A DNA stretch of 46,289 nucleotides from Oscillibacter sp. MSJ-31 (GCF_018918025.1 NZ_JAHLPT010000018.1:1-46289); one strand, 5' to 3'; shown: positions 6,834-16,062, counted from the first letter of the stretch. Program-made: numbers and translations. Notes: a model not told the origin generated them from the letters alone.

Positions 6834-9221
6834 ATGACAGAACTGTTTGAAAAATCCATCCGCGTGCTCGAGCTGCCGCAGCTTTTGGAGCGCCTTTCGC
6901 AAAAGGCGGTCAGCGAGGCGGCAAAGGAGCGCGCCCTGCGCCTGACGCCCTCCACGGATGCGGACGATGTGCGCCGCTTACAGGATGAAACGGACGCCGC
7001 CCGCGCCCTCATCGGCCTGCGCGGCAGTCCGTCGTTCTCCGGCGTGAAAGATGTGCGCGAGGCACTTGCCCGCGCCGAGCGCGGCGGTATGCTCAATCCC
7101 CGCGAGCTGCTGACCATCGCGGGACTGCTGACGAACTCCCGCCGCGTGCGGGAATACTACGAGGCCGACCAGGGCGAGGGCACCGTCCTCGACCGGATGT
7201 TCGACTCGCTCCACGCCAATCGCTTTTTAGAGGATAAGATCACGACCTCCATCCTCTCCGAGGACGAGATCGCCGACGCCGCCAGCCCCGAGCTGGCGGA
7301 TATCCGCCGTCACAAGCGTGCGGCAAGCGCCAAGGGCAGACAGATCTTGCAGAAGATCATCTCCTCGCCCAGCTACAAGAGCACGCTGCAGGAGGCGCTC
7401 ATCACGCAGCGCGACGGGCGCTTCGTCGTGCCCGTCAAGGCCGACCACCGCGGCGACCTGCCCGGCCTTGTTCACGACATTTCCGCCTCGGGCGCGACGC
7501 TCTTCGTCGAGCCGATGGGCGTCGTGCAGGCGAACAACGAGCTCAAGGAGCTGGAGGCCAAGGAGAAGAAGGAGATCGAGCGCATCCTCTTTGCCCTCTC
7601 CGCCGAGGCGGCGGGCTTCTCCGAGGCGATTCTCTGGGATTACGATATTCTCGTCCACCTCGACCTCATCTTTGCCCGCGGCGAGCTGAGCTACCAGATG
7701 GACGCCGCGCGGCCCGAGATCCGCACGGACGGCAGCGTTTCCCTCCGCCGCGCCCGCCATCCGCTGCTCGATCCCGCCAAGGCTGTGCCCATCGACATTG
7801 AGGTGGGCCGCAGCTTCGATACCCTCGTCATCACAGGCCCCAACACCGGCGGCAAGACCGTCAGCCTCAAAACGCTCGGTCTCCTCTGCCTGATGGCGCA
7901 GTGCGGACTGCACATTCCCGCGGGCGACCGCAGCGCGGTGAGCGTGTTCACCGGCATTCTCGCCGACATCGGCGACGAGCAGAGCATTGAGCAGAGCCTT
8001 TCCACCTTCTCCGCGCACATGAAGACCATTGTCAATATCCTCGACGAGGCGGACGGCGATTCCCTCGTCCTCTTCGACGAGCTGGGCGCGGGCACCGACC
8101 CGGTCGAGGGCGCGGCCCTCGCCATCGCGGTCATCGAGCACGTCCGCGCCCGCGGCGCGAAGGTCGCCGCCACCACGCACTACGCCGAGCTCAAGACCTT
8201 TGCCATGACCACGGCGGGCGTCGAGAACGCGAGCTGCGAGTTCGACGTGGAGACGCTTTGCCCCACCTATAAGCTCCTCATCGGCATCCCCGGCAAGTCC
8301 AACGCCTTCGCCATCTCCGCGCGGCTCGGCCTCGACCCGCGCGTCATCGAGACGGCGAAGCAGCAGATGGACGCGGAGAGCATCCGCTTCGAGGACGTGC
8401 TGACGCAGCTGGAGATCAAGCGCCAGCAGCTCGAAAAGGAGAAGGAGGAGATCGACCGCCTGCACGCGAAGCAGGAGGAGGACTCCCGCCGCGCCCGCGA
8501 GTTCCGCGCCCAGATGGAGCGCGCCAAGGAGAACGCCCGCAGCCGCGGCGAGGCTGAGGCCAAGCGCATCCTTGCCGACGCCAAGAGCGCGGCGGACGCC
8601 GCCTTCCGCGAGCTGGACGAGCTGCGAAAAGCGCAGAAAAAGCAGCTCGACGCGCAGGCGATGAACGAAAAGCGCGTCGAGATCGTCTCCGAGCTCAACG
8701 CCGCGCGCGAGCGCGCCGGTGTGCGCGACGAATCACGCGAGCCGATCCCCGCGCCGTCCCGTCCCATCCGCGCGGGCGACCTGGTGGAGATCCCCGGCAC
8801 GAACCGCCCCGCCGAGGTCACCGCCGTCAAGGGCGACCGGCTCGTGCTCAAGGCGGGCGTTCTCTCCATGACGGTCAAGAACGACGAGGTGCGTTTGATC
8901 GAGGACGACGAGCGCGCCGCCATGAAAAAACCGTCCGTGCCCGCCTCGCCGACCCGCCGCATCCTCAACACCGCGGCAGCCGCCCGCGAGCTGGACCTGC
9001 GCGGCATGGAAACGCTCGAGGCCGAAAGCGTGCTGGAGAATTATCTCGACGCCGCCCGCCGCGCCCACCTCGAGACCGTCACCATCATCCACGGCAAGGG
9101 CACCGGCGCGCTGCGCAAGGCCGTGCAGGCATACCTGCGCCGCGATAAAACGGTCAAGTCCTTCCGCCTCGGCAATTACGGCGAGGGCGAGAGCGGCGTG
9201 ACCGTTGTGGAGTTCAAGTGA
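6834..9221 (+). CDS. mutS2: Endonuclease MutS2
   Basis: 795-residue MutS2. Features in order: N-terminal core with the clamp region, Walker A GPNTGGKT (about residues 336-343), Walker B LVLFDELGAGTDP, a long charged coiled coil (about residues 515-630, rich in EKEKEEIDR-type heptads), and a C-terminal Smr nuclease domain with LDLRGME and HGKGTGALR. Family roles are suppression of homologous recombination and, in Bacillus, splitting of collided ribosomes. It starts 10 bp after recO, so it is part of the same operon. Length is normal (about 780-800). Confidence 0.96.
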   Translation: MTELFEKSIRVLELPQLLERLSQKAVSEAAKERALRLTPSTDADDVRRLQDETDAARALIGLRGSPSFSGVKDVREALARAERGGMLNPRELLTIAGLLTNSRRVREYYEADQGEGTVLDRMFDSLHANRFLEDKITTSILSEDEIADAASPELADIRRHKRAASAKGRQILQKIISSPSYKSTLQEALITQRDGRFVVPVKADHRGDLPGLVHDISASGATLFVEPMGVVQANNELKELEAKEKKEIERILFALSAEAAGFSEAILWDYDILVHLDLIFARGELSYQMDAARPEIRTDGSVSLRRARHPLLDPAKAVPIDIEVGRSFDTLVITGPNTGGKTVSLKTLGLLCLMAQCGLHIPAGDRSAVSVFTGILADIGDEQSIEQSLSTFSAHMKTIVNILDEADGDSLVLFDELGAGTDPVEGAALAIAVIEHVRARGAKVAATTHYAELKTFAMTTAGVENASCEFDVETLCPTYKLLIGIPGKSNAFAISARLGLDPRVIETAKQQMDAESIRFEDVLTQLEIKRQQLEKEKEEIDRLHAKQEEDSRRAREFRAQMERAKENARSRGEAEAKRILADAKSAADAAFRELDELRKAQKKQLDAQAMNEKRVEIVSELNAARERAGVRDESREPIPAPSRPIRAGDLVEIPGTNRPAEVTAVKGDRLVLKAGVLSMTVKNDEVRLIEDDERAAMKKPSVPASPTRRILNTAAAARELDLRGMETLEAESVLENYLDAARRAHLETVTIIHGKGTGALRKAVQAYLRRDKTVKSFRLGNYGEGESGVTVVEFK

Positions 9222-9312
9222 GCACTGTCCGCCTGCTGCGGACAAACCGGCACTTTCGGCAGACTGCCCGAACGAAACACCCTGTTTTTCCCGAAGTTTG
9301 TAAAAAAGTGGA

Positions 9313-9340
9313 TTGACGAATGGGGTTTGGATGGTATAAT
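9313..9340 (+). promoter_or_regulatory. Promoter of ptsH
   Basis: TTGACG (9313-9318), 16-bp spacer, TATAAT (9335-9340), placed 42 bp before the HPr start codon. This separates the HPr unit from the mutS2 operon. Confidence 0.75.
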
Positions 9341-9381
9341 ATACTCAATATCCCGTTAGTCTGATTTGGGAGGATGAGAGA

Positions 9382-9645
9382 ATGGTTACACAGGAAGTCA
9401 CCATCAACAATGAGGTTGGTCTGCACGCACGCCCCGCGACCTTTTTCATTCAGAAGGCCAACGAGTTCAAGAGCGGCATCTGGGTGGAGAAGGACGAGCG
9501 CCGCGTAAACGCCAAGAGCCTGCTGGGCGTGCTGTCCCTCGGCATTACGAAGGGCACCACCATCACCCTGCTTGCCGACGGCAGCGACGAAAAAGAGGCG
9601 GTCGCCGCACTCAGCGAGCTGGTTTCCGGCAACTTCGGCGAATAA
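9382..9645 (+). CDS. ptsH: Phosphocarrier protein HPr
   Basis: 87-residue HPr. His15 in GLHARPA is the PEP-dependent phosphorylation site; Ser46 in KSLLGVLSLG is the HPr-kinase site used for carbon catabolite control in Firmicutes. Presence of His15 argues against the catabolite-only paralogue Crh. The gene stands alone with its own promoter and a downstream hairpin, and enzyme I is not adjacent. The ribosome binding site is GGGAGGA. Identity is firm; whether it serves sugar PTS transport, regulation or both cannot be told from here. Confidence 0.93.
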   Translation: MVTQEVTINNEVGLHARPATFFIQKANEFKSGIWVEKDERRVNAKSLLGVLSLGITKGTTITLLADGSDEKEAVAALSELVSGNFGE

Positions 9646-9663
9646 ACGATCATAGTTTCAAGG

Positions 9664-9698
9664 AAAGGCGGTTTCGCACAGGGCGGAGCCGCCTTTTT
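9664..9698 (+). terminator. Rho-independent terminator after ptsH
   Basis: AAAGGCGG (9664-9671) pairs with CCGCCTTT (9689-9696) across a 17-nt loop, followed by T residues. The loop is long and an alternative shorter pairing exists, so strength is uncertain. Confidence 0.5.
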
Positions 9699-9718
9699 CC
9701 GCGGAAAGGAGGGAGCGC

Positions 9719-11551
9719 ATGACCAAGGAGCAGCTGCTTGAAAAGGCCAACGACCTGCCGCTTGCTCCGGGCGTCTACCTGATGATGGACGCATCGGGCA
9801 AGGTCATCTACGTCGGCAAGGCGAAAAAGCTCAAAAACCGTGTCAGCCAGTATTTCCAGCTCGGCACGGGCCACAACGAAAAGACCCGCCGCATGGTCTC
9901 GCAGGTCGACCATTTCGACACCATCTTTGTCTCCAGCGAGTTCGAGGCGCTGATCCTCGAAAACTCCCTCATCAAGCAGCATCAGCCGCACTACAATATT
10001 CTGCTCAAGGACGATAAGGGCTACCCCTTCGTCCGCCTCTCCTGCGGGCCCTACCCGCGCTTCACGCTCGCCAACAAAACGGCGGATGACGGCGCGCGCT
10101 ACTTCGGGCCCTTCGGCGCACGCGGCGAGACCCGCGCCGCCATCGACGCGGTCTGCGCCGCCTTCCGCCTGCCGACCTGCACGCGCCGGTTCCCGCGCGA
10201 CATCGGGAAGGAGCGCCCCTGCCTCAATTACCACATGGGCCGCTGCGACGGCTTCTGCCGCGGCGAGCCGGACGCGGAGGAATATCAAAAGCGCATCGAG
10301 CAGGCGTGCTCGCTCCTCTCGGGTCACTATAAGACGCTCGCACGCGAGCTGAAGACCGAGATGGAGCACGAGGCGGAGCAGCTTCACTTCGAGCAGGCCG
10401 CCGTCCTGCGCGACCGCATCGCCGCCATCGAGGTGCTCGGCAAGCGGCAGAAGGTCATCGCCGGCGTTTGCGCCGACACCGACGTCTGGGGCCTCTACAC
10501 GGGCGCCGCCAAGTCCGGCTGCGCTGTTGTCCACGTCGAGGATGGCAGCGTCACCGGCCGCGAGACGAGCATTTTCACTGCCCCCACCGACGAGACCGAG
10601 GCCGATACGCTCTCGGCGCTCCTGTCGCAGTATTACCTTCCGCGCGGCGTGCTGCCGCGGGAGATCCTGCTGCCCTTTGCCGTGGACGAGCTTTCCGGGC
10701 TGGAAACGGTGCTCACCTCCCGCGCGGGGCATCGCGTCACGCTGCGCGTGCCGCAGCGCGGCGAAAAGGCGGAGCTGCTTGCCATGGCCGAACGCAACGC
10801 CCGTGAGGAGGTCGAGCGCGTCACCACCGCCGCCGAGCGCGAGGACAAAACGCTCAGGAGCCTTGCCGCCATGTGCGGTCTGAGCGCCGCGCCAAAACGC
10901 ATGGAATCCTACGATATTTCCAACACCGGCGCGAGCGACATCGTCGCGTCGATGGTCGTCTACGCCGGCGCGAGGCCGCTCAAGCGCGACTACCGCCGCT
11001 TTAAAATGAAGTCCGTCACGGCGCACCCCGACGACTACGCCTCGATGGAGGAGGTCCTGACCCGCCGCCTGCAGCGCTACGCTGACGGCGACGAGAAATT
11101 CGCGCCGCTGCCCGACGTGTTCCTCATCGACGGCGGCATGACGCACGCCGCTGTCGCGGAGAAGGTCTGCGCGGCGTTCGGACTGCACATTCCCATTTTC
11201 GGCATGGTCAAGGACGACCGCCACCGTACACGCGCCCTCACCACCGCCGAGGGCCATGAGATCGACCTGCACGCCGACCCCGCCGTTTTTGCCCTCATCG
11301 GGCAAATTCAGGAGGAAACGCACCGCTTCGCCATCACCTACCACCACGAGAGCCACACGCGCTCGTCCGTCGCCTCCGCGCTCGACGGCATCCCCAACAT
11401 CGGCGAGGTGCGCAAGCGGAAGCTGCTGGCTCGCTTCAAGAGCGTCAAGGCCATCCGCGAGGCGGAGCTGCCCGCCCTGCAATCGGAGCTGGGCCGCGCC
11501 GCGGGCCGCGCGGTGTACGACCATTTTCACCCCAAGGAGGAAACGCCATGA
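9719..11551 (+). CDS. uvrC: Excinuclease ABC subunit UvrC
   Basis: 610-residue nucleotide-excision-repair nuclease making the 3' and 5' incisions around lesions held by UvrAB. Domains in order: N-terminal GIY-YIG nuclease (PGVYLMMDASGKVIYVGKAKKL at its core, about residues 18-40), a cysteine cluster typical of the group (CTRRF..CLNYHMGRC), the UVR motif EHEAEQLHFEQAAVLRDRI (about residue 210), an RNase H-like endonuclease domain with YDISNTG and FLIDGG, and C-terminal helix-hairpin-helix. GGAGGGAG precedes the start. Its TGA overlaps the next ATG (ATGA at 11548-11551). Confidence 0.96.
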   Translation: MTKEQLLEKANDLPLAPGVYLMMDASGKVIYVGKAKKLKNRVSQYFQLGTGHNEKTRRMVSQVDHFDTIFVSSEFEALILENSLIKQHQPHYNILLKDDKGYPFVRLSCGPYPRFTLANKTADDGARYFGPFGARGETRAAIDAVCAAFRLPTCTRRFPRDIGKERPCLNYHMGRCDGFCRGEPDAEEYQKRIEQACSLLSGHYKTLARELKTEMEHEAEQLHFEQAAVLRDRIAAIEVLGKRQKVIAGVCADTDVWGLYTGAAKSGCAVVHVEDGSVTGRETSIFTAPTDETEADTLSALLSQYYLPRGVLPREILLPFAVDELSGLETVLTSRAGHRVTLRVPQRGEKAELLAMAERNAREEVERVTTAAEREDKTLRSLAAMCGLSAAPKRMESYDISNTGASDIVASMVVYAGARPLKRDYRRFKMKSVTAHPDDYASMEEVLTRRLQRYADGDEKFAPLPDVFLIDGGMTHAAVAEKVCAAFGLHIPIFGMVKDDRHRTRALTTAEGHEIDLHADPAVFALIGQIQEETHRFAITYHHESHTRSSVASALDGIPNIGEVRKRKLLARFKSVKAIREAELPALQSELGRAAGRAVYDHFHPKEETP

Positions 11552-12525
11552 CCGGCAAGCTCTACGGCACGCTCGGTCCGAGCTGTGCCGATCCCGATAC
11601 CCTGCGCGCCCTGCTGCGCGCGGGGATGCGCGGCGTGCGCTTGAACCTTTCCCATGGTCCCCTCGCCGAGCGTGCGCCGTGGCTGGAAAGCCTGCGCCGC
11701 GCCGAGACCGCGGAGGGCGTTTCCTGTGACTTGCTCATCGACCTGCAGGGCCCCGAGCTGCGCGTCGGCGCGCTTTTCGCGCCGCTGACGCTGCGCGAGG
11801 GCGATACGCTCACGCTCGGCGAAGCCTTTCCTGCCCCGCCGATCCTGACCGGAAATCTGCAAGACGGCGACGAACTGCTGCTCGACGACGGCGCGCTCTC
11901 TCTGCACGTTCTGGACGCGCGGGCGATGACCTGCCGCGTGGAGCGCGGCGGGGTGCTCCGATCCCGCAAGAGCCTTGCCGTCGCGGGCCGTGAGCTGCCC
12001 GCGAGCGCGCTCACGGAGATGGATATGGAAAATCTCCGCCATGCCAAGGAGTATGGCGTCACCGCGCTCATGCAGCCCTTTGTCCGCGGCGCGGACGATC
12101 TGCGCGCCGTGCGCGCCGCCCTGCGCGAGACCGGCGCGCAGGAGCTGAAAATTTTTGCCAAGATCGAGAACATGACCGGACTGCATCGGCTCGACGAGAT
12201 CCTTCCGCTCGCGGACGTCGTTGTGATCGCCCGCGGCGACCTCGGCAACGCCATGCCGCTCTGGGAGCTGCCCCGCGCGCAGACGCTCATCGCAAGCAAA
12301 TGCCGCGCGGCGAAGCGTCCCTTTATGGTCTCCACGCAGATGCTCCACTCGATGCACCACGCCGCCGTGCCCACGCGCGCCGAGGTCACGGACGTCTATC
12401 AGGCGGCGAGGAGCGGCGCGGACTATCTGCTCCTCACCGGCGAGACCGCCGTGGGCGAGTATCCGGTCGAGGCCATGACCTATTTTGCGAAAATCGCCGC
12501 GAACGGCTGGGCCGACGCGGAATGA
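11548..12525 (+). CDS. Pyruvate-kinase-like protein lacking the C-terminal domain
   Basis: 325 residues against about 470 or more for normal pyruvate kinase. The barrel (A) and lid (B) domains are present and the allosteric C domain is missing. Retained active-site motifs: RLNLSHG, KIEN, IARGDLG, STQMLHSM, PTRAEVTDV and LTGETAVGEYP. The usual DTKGPEIR reads DLQGPELR, changing the Thr of the monovalent-cation site. It overlaps uvrC by four bases and lies 17 bp before selA, so it is embedded in the repair/selenium operon. The stop is natural: nothing resembling the C domain follows. Catalysis of PEP plus ADP to pyruvate plus ATP is plausible, unregulated by C-domain effectors, but a related carboxyl-phosphate role is possible. 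Confidence 0.8.
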   Translation: MTGKLYGTLGPSCADPDTLRALLRAGMRGVRLNLSHGPLAERAPWLESLRRAETAEGVSCDLLIDLQGPELRVGALFAPLTLREGDTLTLGEAFPAPPILTGNLQDGDELLLDDGALSLHVLDARAMTCRVERGGVLRSRKSLAVAGRELPASALTEMDMENLRHAKEYGVTALMQPFVRGADDLRAVRAALRETGAQELKIFAKIENMTGLHRLDEILPLADVVVIARGDLGNAMPLWELPRAQTLIASKCRAAKRPFMVSTQMLHSMHHAAVPTRAEVTDVYQAARSGADYLLLTGETAVGEYPVEAMTYFAKIAANGWADAE

Positions 12526-12542
12526 GAAGGGAGGACGGAGAG

Positions 12543-13916
12543 ATGGACAAGGCGCTGCTGCGCAATATCCCCAAGGTGGACGAGCTGCTCGCCCCCGTGC
12601 GTGCGCTCTGCCCCAACGCCTCATCCGCCGCCGTGACGGCGGCGGTGCGCCGCACGCTCGACGCGCTGCGGGAGAGCGTCCTTTCCGGCGAAGCGCCGGA
12701 GATACCGGAGACCGCGGCGCTCTGCGCCCTTGCCGCCGACGCCGTCCGCCGGGCGGAAACGCCCTCGCTCCGTCCGGTCATCAACGCAACCGGCGTCGTG
12801 CTCCATACGAATCTCGGCCGTGCCCGCCTGAGCGGGCGCGCGGCTAAAGCCGCGGCGGACGCCGCGGAGCACTATTCTACCCTTGAATACGATGTGGAAA
12901 GCGGCGGACGCGGCTCGCGCAATGCCCATGTCGAAGCGCTCCTCTGCCGATTGACCGGTGCGGAAAGCGCTTTGGTCGTCAACAACAACGCCGCCGCCGT
13001 GCTGCTGCTCCTCACGGCGCTGACCGCCGGCGGCGAGGTCGTCGTTTCGCGCGGCGAGCTGGTCGAGATCGGCGGCAGCTTCCGCGTGCCGGAGATCATG
13101 TCTGCCTGCGGCGCGACGCTGCGCGAGGTCGGCACGACCAACAAGACCCGCGCCGCGGACTATGCCGCCGCCATCGGCGAGCATACCCGCGCGCTGATGA
13201 AGGTCCACACCAGCAACTACCGCATCGTCGGCTTTACCGAGAGCGCGAGCCGCGAGGAGCTTGCCGCGCTCGCTCATTCCCGCGGCCTGCCGTTTTTCGA
13301 GGACCTCGGCAGCGGCAGCCTTTTTGACCTTGAAGCGTTCGGCATACACGGCGAGCCGACGCTGCAGGGCTCCGTCCGCGCGGGCGCGGACGCGGTCACC
13401 TGCTCGGGCGATAAGCTCCTCGGCGGCCCGCAGGCGGGTATCCTTGTGGGGAAAAAGTCCTGCCTTGACGTGCTCAAGCGCCACCCGCTCCTCCGCGCTC
13501 TGCGCGTGGATAAAATGACGCTCGCGGCGCTGGAGGCGACGCTCCGCGCCTATGCCGACGGCTCCGCTGCCTCCACGCTGCCGACCCTCGCCATGCTCGC
13601 GGCATCGACCGAGGAGCTGCGCGCGCAGGCGCGGACGCTCTGCGAGAAGCTGACGGAGCGCGGCATTTCCGCCGAGGTCCTCGCGGAGGAGGACGCGGTC
13701 GGCGGCGGCAGCGTGCCGGCGCAGACGCTGCCCGGGTTCGCCGCGGCGGTCACGCCGCGGCATTGCCGCATGGACGAGCTGGCGGAGCGCCTGCGGCAGC
13801 GCGAAACGCCTGTTGTCGCGCGCATTGCGCACGAACGGCTGCTGCTCTGCCTGCGCACCCTCCGGCCGGAGGAATACGACGAGCTCGTGCGCGCCGTCGC
13901 GGAGAGCGACCGATGA
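12543..13916 (+). CDS. selA: L-seryl-tRNA(Sec) selenium transferase SelA
   Basis: 457-residue PLP enzyme converting Ser-tRNA(Sec) to Sec-tRNA(Sec) with selenophosphate, forming a homodecamer in bacteria. It starts with a typical RNIPKVDELL helix, contains VINATGVVLHTNLGRA, and the PLP lysine is Lys291 in CSGDKLLGGPQAG. Length is standard (about 460). GGGAGGACGG precedes the ATG. selB overlaps its stop by ATGA. Selenophosphate synthetase selD is not in the window. Confidence 0.97.
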   Translation: MDKALLRNIPKVDELLAPVRALCPNASSAAVTAAVRRTLDALRESVLSGEAPEIPETAALCALAADAVRRAETPSLRPVINATGVVLHTNLGRARLSGRAAKAAADAAEHYSTLEYDVESGGRGSRNAHVEALLCRLTGAESALVVNNNAAAVLLLLTALTAGGEVVVSRGELVEIGGSFRVPEIMSACGATLREVGTTNKTRAADYAAAIGEHTRALMKVHTSNYRIVGFTESASREELAALAHSRGLPFFEDLGSGSLFDLEAFGIHGEPTLQGSVRAGADAVTCSGDKLLGGPQAGILVGKKSCLDVLKRHPLLRALRVDKMTLAALEATLRAYADGSAASTLPTLAMLAASTEELRAQARTLCEKLTERGISAEVLAEEDAVGGGSVPAQTLPGFAAAVTPRHCRMDELAERLRQRETPVVARIAHERLLLCLRTLRPEEYDELVRAVAESDR

Positions 13917-15829
13917 AGCACGTCGTCATCGGCACCGCCGGTCACGTCGACCACGGAAAAACGGCGCTGGTCCGCGCCCTCACCGGCGTGGACACCGACC
14001 GTCTGGCGGAGGAAAAGCGGCGGGGACTCACCATCGAGCTCGGCTTCGCGCGGCTCGACTTTCCCGACGGCAGCTGTGCCGGCGTGGTGGACGTGCCGGG
14101 TCACGAGAAATTCATCAAAACCATGCTCGCCGGCGCGGGCGGCATCGACCTTGCGATGCTTGTCGTCGCGGCGGACGAGGGCTTCATGCCACAGACGGTC
14201 GAGCATCTGAATATCCTCTCGCTTCTCGGCGTGCGCCGCGGCGTGGTCGTCCTCACCAAATGCGACCTCGCGGACGCCGACTGGCTCGTCATGGCGCGCG
14301 CGGAGCTCGCCGCGCGCGTGAAGGGGACCTTTCTGGAAAACGCGCCGGTCGTTGAGACCTCCGCCGCCACCGGGCAGGGGATCGAAGATCTGCGGGAAAT
14401 GCTGCACGCCCTTGTGCGGCAGACGCGGGAAAAAAGCGCCCGCGTCCCGTTCCGTCTGCCCATCGACCGCGTGTTTTCGGTGGACGGCTTCGGCACCGTC
14501 GTCACCGGCACGCTCATCGAGGGCGCGCTGCACGTTGGCGGCGAGGCCGAGCTGCTGCCCTCCGGCACGCGCAGCCGCGTGCGCAATTTGCAGGTCCACG
14601 GGGAAAATACGGCGATCGCCGTCGCCGGTCAGCGCGTGGCGGTGAATCTGGCTGGCATTAAAAAGATTGACGTTATCCGCGGCGATACGCTGGCTGAGCC
14701 GGACAGCGTCCGCGTCTCGCGCCTGCTCGACGTGCGCCTTTCCTGCCTGCGGGATTCGGAGCGCACCGTTGAAAACGGCTCGCGCGTCCACTTCTGCCAC
14801 GGCACGGCGGCGCGGCTTGCCAAGGTCGTGCTGCTTGACCGCGACGCCCTCGCCCCCGGCGAGAGTGCCTATGCCCAGCTCCGCTTCACCGAGGACGTCG
14901 CCGCGAAGTGCGGCGACCGCTTCGTGATCCGCTTTTATTCGCCGCTCGAGACCATCGGCGGCGGCATCATCCTTGACGACGCGCCTGCGCGTCATAAGCG
15001 GAACGACGCCGCGGTACTTTCCGCCCTCGCCGTGCGGGAAAACGGCAGCGGCGCGGAGCGCGTGCTGCAAGCGCTGACTGCCTTTGATACCGCGCTGCCC
15101 TCGGCGGCGCAGCTCGCCGCCCGCCTCGGCATGGAGGAGACGCGGCTCGCGCCGGAGCTTGACGCGCTGCTCGCGCACGGCGAGGCCGCCGCGCCGCTGC
15201 CGGGACGCTTCATTGCCTCTGCCGTGCTCGACGCGCTCTGGGCGCGCTGTGAGGCGCTGCTGACCGATTACCACGCAAAAAACCCGCTCCACGCGGGCAT
15301 CCGCGCGGCGGAGCTGCGTCAGAGACTTTTCCGCGCTGTCGAGCCGGAGCGCGCAGATGCTCTGCTCGCGCTCTTTGCGCGCGAGGGGAAGCTCCGCTTC
15401 GCCGCGGAGCGCTACGCCCTCGCGGACTTTACCGTGCGCTACACCAGACGCCAGACCGCCTTGCGCGCCGAGCTGCTGGCGCTTTACCGCGCGGCGGACC
15501 TGCGTCCCGAGCGCACGGACCGCGTGCTCGCCCGCTTTGACGCAAAGGACCGCGCCGAGGCGGAGCGTGTGCTCGAGAGCCTGCTCACCGGCGGCGAGCT
15601 GATCGCGCTTGCGCCGCGGCTCTGCCTACACCGCGAGGTCTACGTGTGCGCCTGCGCGCTCGTGCGCGCTTATTTTGCCGACCACGAGACGCTCACGCTC
15701 GCGGCCTTCCGCGACCTCCTCGGCACCTCGCGCGACAACGCGCTGTTGGTGCTCGAATGTCTTGATCGGAACGGCCGCACAAGGCGGGAGGGCGATCTGC
15801 GCCGCCCGGGGCGGCGCCTGTACGAATAG
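13913..15829 (+). CDS. selB: Selenocysteine-specific elongation factor SelB
   Basis: 638-residue specialised elongation factor delivering Sec-tRNA(Sec) to UGA codons marked by a SECIS hairpin. GTPase motifs: GTAGHVDHGKTALV at residues 7-20, DVPGHEKF and TKCD. EF-Tu-like domains II and III follow, and the C-terminal third forms winged-helix domains that bind SECIS RNA (ending ARRR-rich, with VYVCACALVRAYF and FRDLLGTSRDNAL). The ATG at 13913 overlaps the selA stop (ATGA). Only 9 bp separate its stop from tRNA-Sec. Confidence 0.96.
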   Translation: MKHVVIGTAGHVDHGKTALVRALTGVDTDRLAEEKRRGLTIELGFARLDFPDGSCAGVVDVPGHEKFIKTMLAGAGGIDLAMLVVAADEGFMPQTVEHLNILSLLGVRRGVVVLTKCDLADADWLVMARAELAARVKGTFLENAPVVETSAATGQGIEDLREMLHALVRQTREKSARVPFRLPIDRVFSVDGFGTVVTGTLIEGALHVGGEAELLPSGTRSRVRNLQVHGENTAIAVAGQRVAVNLAGIKKIDVIRGDTLAEPDSVRVSRLLDVRLSCLRDSERTVENGSRVHFCHGTAARLAKVVLLDRDALAPGESAYAQLRFTEDVAAKCGDRFVIRFYSPLETIGGGIILDDAPARHKRNDAAVLSALAVRENGSGAERVLQALTAFDTALPSAAQLAARLGMEETRLAPELDALLAHGEAAAPLPGRFIASAVLDALWARCEALLTDYHAKNPLHAGIRAAELRQRLFRAVEPERADALLALFAREGKLRFAAERYALADFTVRYTRRQTALRAELLALYRAADLRPERTDRVLARFDAKDRAEAERVLESLLTGGELIALAPRLCLHREVYVCACALVRAYFADHETLTLAAFRDLLGTSRDNALLVLECLDRNGRTRREGDLRRPGRRLYE

Positions 15830-15838
15830 CTTTTCCAT

Positions 15839-15936
15839 GGGGGTGGATGGGTGCTGGTGTGCCCCGCGGTCTTCAAAACCGTCTGCGGGAGGCTCAAAAC
15901 CTGCCGGATGAGTTCGATCCTCATACACCCTCGCCA
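15839..15936 (+). tRNA. selC: tRNA-Sec (anticodon UCA)
   Basis: 98-nt tRNA with encoded CCA. The anticodon loop CTTCAAA (15871-15877) gives anticodon TCA (15873-15875). Selenocysteine hallmarks: an 8-nt acceptor strand (GGGGGTGG with ACACCCTC), 6-bp D stem GGGTGC/GTGCCC with a 4-nt loop, long variable arm, and 5-bp T stem ATGAG/CTCAT. Pair 8 of the acceptor would be G-A and pair 2 is G-T. The location directly after selAB confirms identity. Confidence 0.95.
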
Positions 15937-15944
15937 GAAAAAAG

Positions 15945-15988
15945 GGAGAGCGGCGGCTCGGCTGAGCCGCCGCTCTCCTGCTCTTTTT
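15945..15988 (+). terminator. Terminator of the uvrC-pyk-selA-selB-selC unit
   Basis: A perfect 15-bp stem GGAGAGCGGCGGCTC / GAGCCGCCGCTCTCC with a 4-nt loop (15960-15963), then TGCTCTTTTT. It starts 8 nt after the tRNA CCA, defining the 3' end of the transcript. Confidence 0.93.
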
Positions 15989-16062
15989 GTTGCGGAAAGA
16001 TACGATATCTTGTGGGAAATGGGCGATTCCTGCCGCAAAATGTTGTCATCGACACGCACGGC

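Noticed and set aside
12526-12542. In-frame UGA read-through as selenocysteine in the pyruvate-kinase-like gene
   Set aside because: Sequence after the TGA does not encode a C-terminal domain and selA begins 17 bp later with its own ribosome binding site. No SECIS-like hairpin adjacent to any stop codon was convincing in this window.
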